A stretch of DNA of 64,000 nucleotides from Leptolyngbya sp. 'hensonii' (lineage in GTDB: Bacteria; Cyanobacteriota; Cyanobacteriia; GCF-001939115), in NCBI RefSeq assembly GCF_001939115.1, contig NZ_MQTZ01000002.1, positions 192,904 through 256,903 on the forward strand, in the 5' to 3' direction. The notes below the pieces were generated by a model. That model ran no database searches, was not told where the DNA came from, and saw only the letters and a list, made by a program, of their open reading frames with translations. A program made the position numbers and the translations under genes. Of the stretch, positions 59,618 to 64,000 are shown in pieces. Position 1 is the first letter of the stretch; the number at the start of each line of letters is the position of its first letter.

Positions 59618-60829
59618 CTAAGGAATAAACCGGACAAATTTGTTTTTACCCACCTGCAAGATCCGGTCATAGAGATCCTGAGGGGTTTCAAAGACTAGAT
59701 TGGCATCGCTGATTCGATCGCCATCCAGCCGCACTGCCCCATTTTGAATCTGACGACGGGCATCGGAGCTCCCGCTACATAGTTTAGCGGCACTTAATAG
59801 ATAGAATAACTTGGCCGGGAAATTCACCTCTGCCAGGGAAAACTCTGGCACCGCATCCGCCTGGGCCGTTCCCCCCTGAGTCAGAGAAATCGCTGCCACC
59901 TGAGCCTGTTGGGCTGCTGCCTCCCCCCGAAACTGGGTTACCACATCCAGAGCCAGTAATTTCTGGCGATCGCGGGGATTTTCCGGCAACTGGGCTAGAT
60001 CCTGACTGGTCAACAATTCAAAGTACTGCTGCACCAGATTGTCCGGAGTCTTCTCTAGCTTGGAGTACATGGTCAATGGATCTTCCAATAGGCCAACATA
60101 GTTGCCCAGGGACTTGGACATCTTCTGTATCCCATCCGTTCCCAGTAATAGGGGCAGCAGCAGGCCAAATTGGGGCGTTTGTCCAAAATGACGCTGCAGA
60201 TCTCGTCCAACTGCAATATTGAATTTCTGATCCGTTCCCCCTAACTCCACATCAGACTGAACAGCCACGGAGTCATACCCCTGCATCAGGGGATAGAGAA
60301 ACTCATGCAGGTAAACAGGATTGCCCTGCTCATAGCGCTCGGCAAAGCCTTCCTTCGCCAGCATCTGGCCCACCGTCATTGTCGCCAGTAGTTCCAGAAT
60401 CTGGGCCAGGTCCAGTTTAGACAACCACTCTGAGTTATAGCGAATCTCCAACTTCTCGTCAGAGAAATCCAGGATGGGGCGAATCTGCTCCAGATAGGTT
60501 TCAGCATTTTGCTTGACTTCTGCCGGAGTCAGTTGTTTCCGAACTTCCGACTTGCCCGTGGGATCCCCAATCTGAGCCGTAAAGTCACCGATGATGACCA
60601 CAGCTTTGTGGCCAGCATCCTGAAAAGCGCGGAGCTTGCGGAATTGAATACTATGTCCCAGATGAATCTCGGCTCCTGTAGGATCGATGCCGAGCTTGAT
60701 CCGCAGGGGACGATCGGTCTGAATCAGCCGTTTGAGTAAATTCTCCTGGGGGTGATCTGAATCGGCCTGGTCCGGAAAGATCTCGCTAATACCCCGACGA
60801 AGCCAGGAAAAGGATTGGCTGTCAATCAT
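59618..60829 (-). CDS. tyrS: Tyrosyl-tRNA synthetase
   Basis: A 403-residue class Ic synthetase of the TyrRS-Z (long) type. The HIGH-like motif is GAEIHLGHS and the KMSKS motif [11 protein letters not shown] is exact. Substrate-pocket words [16 protein letters not shown] and [19 protein letters not shown] follow. Residues 335-400 are the S4 RNA-binding domain ([17 protein letters not shown]). ATG 60829 gives the normal N-terminus. Probably first gene of tyrS-pyrF-hypothetical; divergent from the PBP gene. Confidence 0.95.
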   Translation of the reverse strand: MIDSQSFSWLRRGISEIFPDQADSDHPQENLLKRLIQTDRPLRIKLGIDPTGAEIHLGHSIQFRKLRAFQDAGHKAVVIIGDFTAQIGDPTGKSEVRKQLTPAEVKQNAETYLEQIRPILDFSDEKLEIRYNSEWLSKLDLAQILELLATMTVGQMLAKEGFAERYEQGNPVYLHEFLYPLMQGYDSVAVQSDVELGGTDQKFNIAVGRDLQRHFGQTPQFGLLLPLLLGTDGIQKMSKSLGNYVGLLEDPLTMYSKLEKTPDNLVQQYFELLTSQDLAQLPENPRDRQKLLALDVVTQFRGEAAAQQAQVAAISLTQGGTAQADAVPEFSLAEVNFPAKLFYLLSAAKLCSGSSDARRQIQNGAVRLDGDRISDANLVFETPQDLYDRILQVGKNKFVRFIP

Positions 60830-60924
60830 GTCATCTGCAGGAATTTACAATTCAGTTCACTTAATTTACCTTATGGGGAGTTTCGCTATATCAAATCTTC
60901 CATCTTGATAGACCTATAGGAAAC

Positions 60925-60930
60925 TATAAT
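60925..60930 (+). promoter_or_regulatory. Putative -10 box of the class A PBP gene
   Basis: TATAAT at 60925-60930, 83 bp before the GTG start; no good -35 at 17 bp. Confidence 0.35.
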
Positions 60931-61012
60931 GACCTCGATTCTGTTAGAACTGTGGTTAGATTTAATGACCTGATTGTAATCATCCTTTTTGTGTTGAGGA
61001 AGTGAGAGCGCC

Positions 61013-62938
61013 GTGTCAACCAGTAGCACCATCAGACAGAAGCAGCCTGAAAAACCTGTAAATGCCGTTGCGCCACTGCTCAGGTTCATTGGTGGCGTCA
61101 CTCGGGTAACCAGTGGCACTTTGCTGGGAGTGACGATGCTAGCCAGTTCTGTAGTCGCTGGTGGCCTGGTGGGTCTGGCAATCAGTTTTCGCAACCTGCC
61201 CGATGTCCGGATCCTGCGGAACTACGTCCCGACGGAAACCACCCACATCTACGACATTCGCGGGAAGCTCCTGGCCACGGTCCATGGCGAAGCCAATCGT
61301 GAAGTGATTCCGCTGGACCGGATCTCGCCTCACCTGAAGCGGGCGGTGCTGGCGATCGAAGACAGCCATTTCTATAGCCATAAAGGCATTAACCCTGCAG
61401 GGGTGGCGCGCGCCCTGTTGGTGAACCTGGAGCGCAAGGAAACGGTGGAGGGGGGTTCCACTGTGACAATGCAGTTGATTAAAAATCTATTCCTGACCCC
61501 TGAACGATCGCTCAGCCGCAAAGTTGCGGAGGCAGTCCTTGCCATGCGGGTAGAGCAGATCATGACTAAAAATCAGATCTTTGAACTGTACCTGAATCAG
61601 GTGTACTGGGGGCATAACACCTACGGGGTAGAAACGGCTGCCGAGAGCTATTTTGGTAAGTCCGCTTCTAACTTGACCCTGGCAGAGTCTGCCATGATGG
61701 CTGGGCTGATTCAGGCTCCCGAAAATTACAGTCCTTTCCTCAATTATAAAATAGCCAAACAACGCCAGGTCACTGTTCTGAATCGGATGAAAGAACTGGG
61801 CTGGATTACTGCCCAGGAAGAGGCTGCGGCTAAAAAGCAATCGATCAAGCTGGGGAGAATTACCTCCTTCCAGCGCAGTCGGGCCCCTTACATTACGGAA
61901 GCGGTGGTGCAAGAGCTGACTAAGCGGTTTGGACGGGATGCCGTGCTGAAGGGTGGCATGCGAGTCCAAACGACGATCGATATGCGGCTCCAGCGCATCG
62001 CGGAGGAAACCGTGCGTCGAGGCCACGACAATCTCCTTTATCAAGGGGTCTATGCGGATCAAATGTCCCTGGTAGCAGTTGATCCCCGCACCCATTTTGT
62101 CAAAGCCATGGTGGGCGGGGTCGATTATAAGAAGAGCCAGTACAACCGGGCTATTCAGGCCATGCGTCAGCCCGGTTCAGCCTTCAAACCCTTTGTCTAC
62201 TACACTGCTTTCGCCACCGGTCGGTATGCGCCTGATTCTGCGATCGCTGATAGCCCCGTCTCCTATCCAGATGGCTACGAGATGTACCAGCCGAAGAACT
62301 ATGATGGCACCTTCATGGGGGTGATTACGATCCGCAAGGCGCTGGAGGTCTCCCGCAACATTCCAGCGATTCGCTTGGGCCAGGAAGTAGGGCTGAATAA
62401 GGTGATCGAAGTCTGCCGTACCCTGGGTATCAAGAGTCCGATCGAGCCTGTGATCTCCCTACCCCTGGGTGCCGTCGATCTGACCCCAATGGAAATGGCG
62501 GGAGCCTACGCCACATTTGCTAATACAGGCTGGCACTCTGAACCCACGTTCATTGTCCAGGTGACGGATAGTAACGGCAATCTCCTTCTAGACAATACGC
62601 CGAAACCTCAGTTGGTTCTGGACCCCTGGGCTGCCGCTTCCCTGAATGAAGTATTACAGGGGGTCATTAATCGCGGGACCGCAACAGTGGCCCAGATTGG
62701 TCGCCCAGCAGCCGGGAAAACAGGCACCACTTCTTCCGAGCGGGACATCTGGTTCGTAGGATACGTTCCCCAATTAGCTGCTGCTGTGTGGGTGGGCAAT
62801 GACGATTATAGCCCTCTGGGCCATGGTGCAACTGGCGGCACGTTTGTGGCCCCCATTTGGCGCGACTTTATGGAGCAAGCGATGCAGGGAGTTCCAGTAG
62901 AGCGGTTCCGCCCTGCCTCAGAGTTTGATCGGCCCTAG
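61013..62938 (+). CDS. Class A penicillin-binding protein (PBP1A family)
   Basis: A 641-residue bifunctional peptidoglycan synthase. A transmembrane anchor is near residues 38-65. The GT51 domain (about 80-260) has the catalytic Glu in AIEDSHFYSHKGIN and the later motif GGSTVTMQLIKNLFL. The transpeptidase domain has the Ser in PGSAFKPF (SxxK), SRN in EVSRNIPA, and KTGTT. Start GTG 61013 follows GAGGAAGTGAGAGC. It sits alone; DUF1825 is convergent with a 4-bp overlap. Confidence 0.92.
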   Translation: MSTSSTIRQKQPEKPVNAVAPLLRFIGGVTRVTSGTLLGVTMLASSVVAGGLVGLAISFRNLPDVRILRNYVPTETTHIYDIRGKLLATVHGEANREVIPLDRISPHLKRAVLAIEDSHFYSHKGINPAGVARALLVNLERKETVEGGSTVTMQLIKNLFLTPERSLSRKVAEAVLAMRVEQIMTKNQIFELYLNQVYWGHNTYGVETAAESYFGKSASNLTLAESAMMAGLIQAPENYSPFLNYKIAKQRQVTVLNRMKELGWITAQEEAAAKKQSIKLGRITSFQRSRAPYITEAVVQELTKRFGRDAVLKGGMRVQTTIDMRLQRIAEETVRRGHDNLLYQGVYADQMSLVAVDPRTHFVKAMVGGVDYKKSQYNRAIQAMRQPGSAFKPFVYYTAFATGRYAPDSAIADSPVSYPDGYEMYQPKNYDGTFMGVITIRKALEVSRNIPAIRLGQEVGLNKVIEVCRTLGIKSPIEPVISLPLGAVDLTPMEMAGAYATFANTGWHSEPTFIVQVTDSNGNLLLDNTPKPQLVLDPWAAASLNEVLQGVINRGTATVAQIGRPAAGKTGTTSSERDIWFVGYVPQLAAAVWVGNDDYSPLGHGATGGTFVAPIWRDFMEQAMQGVPVERFRPASEFDRP

Positions 62939-63258
62939 CCTTGCTTTTCCAGGTCAGCTTTCATGCGTTCCAGGGTCAGGTTCATCTGGTCGAACATCTG
63001 TTGGGGGGTAATGCCAAACTGCCCCAAATGGGTTTTGAGCTGTTCAACGGTCATTTGAGCCATAAAGTCTTCTGAAAGCTCAAAGCGTTTCATAAACACC
63101 CGGTAGCGGTCCATTAGAGTTTCCATCTGTTCGATGAAAATCTTTTTGCCCTCCAGATCAAATTTTCCATAGCCAGTACCTAGCTGTACCAGGGATTGAT
63201 AATCCTCAAACAGCTGTTTGGCTTCATGTTGAACGATTTCAGAGTCAAAGAATCCCAT
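62935..63258 (-). CDS. DUF1825 family protein
   Basis: A 107-residue, all-helical cyanobacterial protein. The start MGFFDSEIVQHEAKQLFEDY and the phrase GYGKFDLEGKKIFIEQMETL are the family signature. Function unknown; it is widely conserved in cyanobacteria. ATG 63258 begins the conserved N-terminus. Its stop overlaps that of the PBP gene by 4 bp. Confidence 0.92.
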   Translation of the reverse strand: MGFFDSEIVQHEAKQLFEDYQSLVQLGTGYGKFDLEGKKIFIEQMETLMDRYRVFMKRFELSEDFMAQMTVEQLKTHLGQFGITPQQMFDQMNLTLERMKADLEKQG

Positions 63259-63560
63259 TTTCTTATCGGTGTCGCTTGTTGATAGAAGCTCGTTTGCCTG
63301 CAGTGGCAGATCCGATCAGGGGCCTCAGAGCCCGACTGCGGTTCATCCTCGGCCTCCAAACTCTTCTATCATCTTAGTGCAGCCCAGGTTTACTGGGGAG
63401 TACGGTGCGGGTTCGGAATCCTCGGTATTTTCCCTACAGCGTCCAGATTAAATCATTTATTTTTCACTAGATGTGGGTTGTTTGGGATCTCTCCAGCGAG
63501 TTAGGATACAGCACGAAAGACGCGATTCGATACCCAGCAAATCAGTAGGAGACGAAGAGA
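63259..63560. other. 302-bp gap between DUF1825 and the TPR gene
   Basis: Divergent promoter region; AGGAG at 63548-63552 serves the TPR gene. Nothing else seen. Confidence 0.4.
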
Positions 63561-64000
63561 TGGGGAAGGGTAGAGTCTGGTTAAAGTTATTCCTGTTACT
63601 CCTGCTTCCCTTAAGCCCGACTATGGTTCCCAGTCTGATGGCTGTTCCGTCTGAGATCGCCCAGGCCAATAACCCCCAGCAGGCAGAAGCCGATCGTCTT
63701 ATTCAGTTGGCCAAAGATCAAATCAATACCAGCCAGTTTGAGCAGTCCCTCCAATCAGCAGAGCAAGCCCTGCAACTCTACCGTCAACTTCAAGATCGAT
63801 CGGGGCAAGTAGAAGCCCTGCGAATGGTAGGCAATGCCTACTATTTTTTGAGCAACTATGAACAGGCCACAGCCTTTTATCAACAGTCTGCTGAACTGGC
63901 TCGAAAACTGGGCGATCGGGTCCGGGAAGGCAAAGTCCTGGGCAATCTGGGGGGAATCGCCTATGCCCGTGGAAACTACGCGCAGGCCCTGACTTATTTT
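63561..64000 (+). CDS. Secreted TPR protein, N-terminal part (cut by the window edge)
   Basis: The first 146 residues are in the window. Residues 1-36 are a signal peptide ending EIAQA|NN. From residue 45 onward are TPR units (EADRLIQLAKDQINTSQFEQ, VEALRMVGNAYYFLSNYEQA, REGKVLGNLGGIAYARGNYA) of the tandem kind that in cyanobacteria often precedes a CHAT protease-like domain; whether one follows cannot be seen. AGGAG 8 bp upstream supports ATG 63561. Confidence 0.85.

Overview
The window looks like a chromosomal segment of a cyanobacterium, probably a filamentous Leptolyngbya-like one. Signs are the very frequent HIP1-type GCGATCGC/CGATCG words, cyanobacterial marker genes (crtR, desC, DUF1825, a TPR-containing Ser/Thr kinase, PEP-CTERM proteins, UbiH-like hydroxylase) and many short palindromic repeats and MITE-like elements between genes. 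No rRNA, tRNA, CRISPR array or complete transposase was recognised.

Layout. 1-1299: N-terminal part of a large minus-strand signalling protein joining a class III nucleotide cyclase, a TIR domain and an AAA-like ATPase. 1506-8869: crtR, yebC, a UbiH-like flavoprotein, desC, a PLP lyase-like protein and an ABC exporter. 9122-25010: signalling and accessory genes (Ser/Thr kinase with TPRs, outer-membrane protein, two PEP-CTERM proteins, two histidine kinases and a kinase remnant, MatB/ACSF3-like acyl-CoA synthetase, a stand-alone MshEN protein, pentapeptide protein, MFS exporter), separated by repeat-rich gaps. 25385-26620: sorbosone dehydrogenase-like protein.

26532-48604+ is the metabolic core. 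A minus-strand Ni guanidine hydrolase operon (gdmH-ghaA-ghaB) and a plus-strand ABC-transporter operon diverge from a gap holding two guanidine-I (ykkC) riboswitches, each followed by an intrinsic terminator. The minus-strand aptamer is split by a roughly 100-bp MITE. The plus operon carries ATPase, substrate-binding lipoprotein, MBL hydrolase, creatininase-family hydrolase, type III glutamine synthetase-like ligase and permease. Then come an isochorismatase-family hydrolase and a membrane-VOC fusion, followed by a ten-gene minus-strand operon: purU, four sarcosine-oxidase-like genes (mgdABCD-like), a GST, a gmaS-like ligase and three glutamate-synthase-like genes (mgsABC-like). This is the gene set of the N-methylglutamate pathway of methylamine use. 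A divergent XRE-cupin regulator shares a promoter region with inverted repeats. I infer that guanidine/methylguanidine-type compounds are imported and hydrolysed, and that methylamine is stripped for nitrogen, with the methyl group passing to tetrahydrofolate and then, through PurU, to formate.

49519-51552: an Anbu proteasome-like peptidase, then a small putative DNA-binding protein whose start is overlapped by 12-bp repeats. Thirteen related 12-bp units lie downstream, next to a predicted promoter for a structured minus-strand RNA ending in an intrinsic terminator. This is a candidate undescribed regulator/array/RNA unit. 51553-64000: type 4 uracil-DNA glycosylase, methyltransferase, an unrecognised 1127-residue protein, small hypotheticals, pyrF, tyrS, a class A PBP, DUF1825 and the start of a TPR protein cut by the window edge.

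All calls come from reading the sequence; no database search was run, so family names rest on motif recognition.
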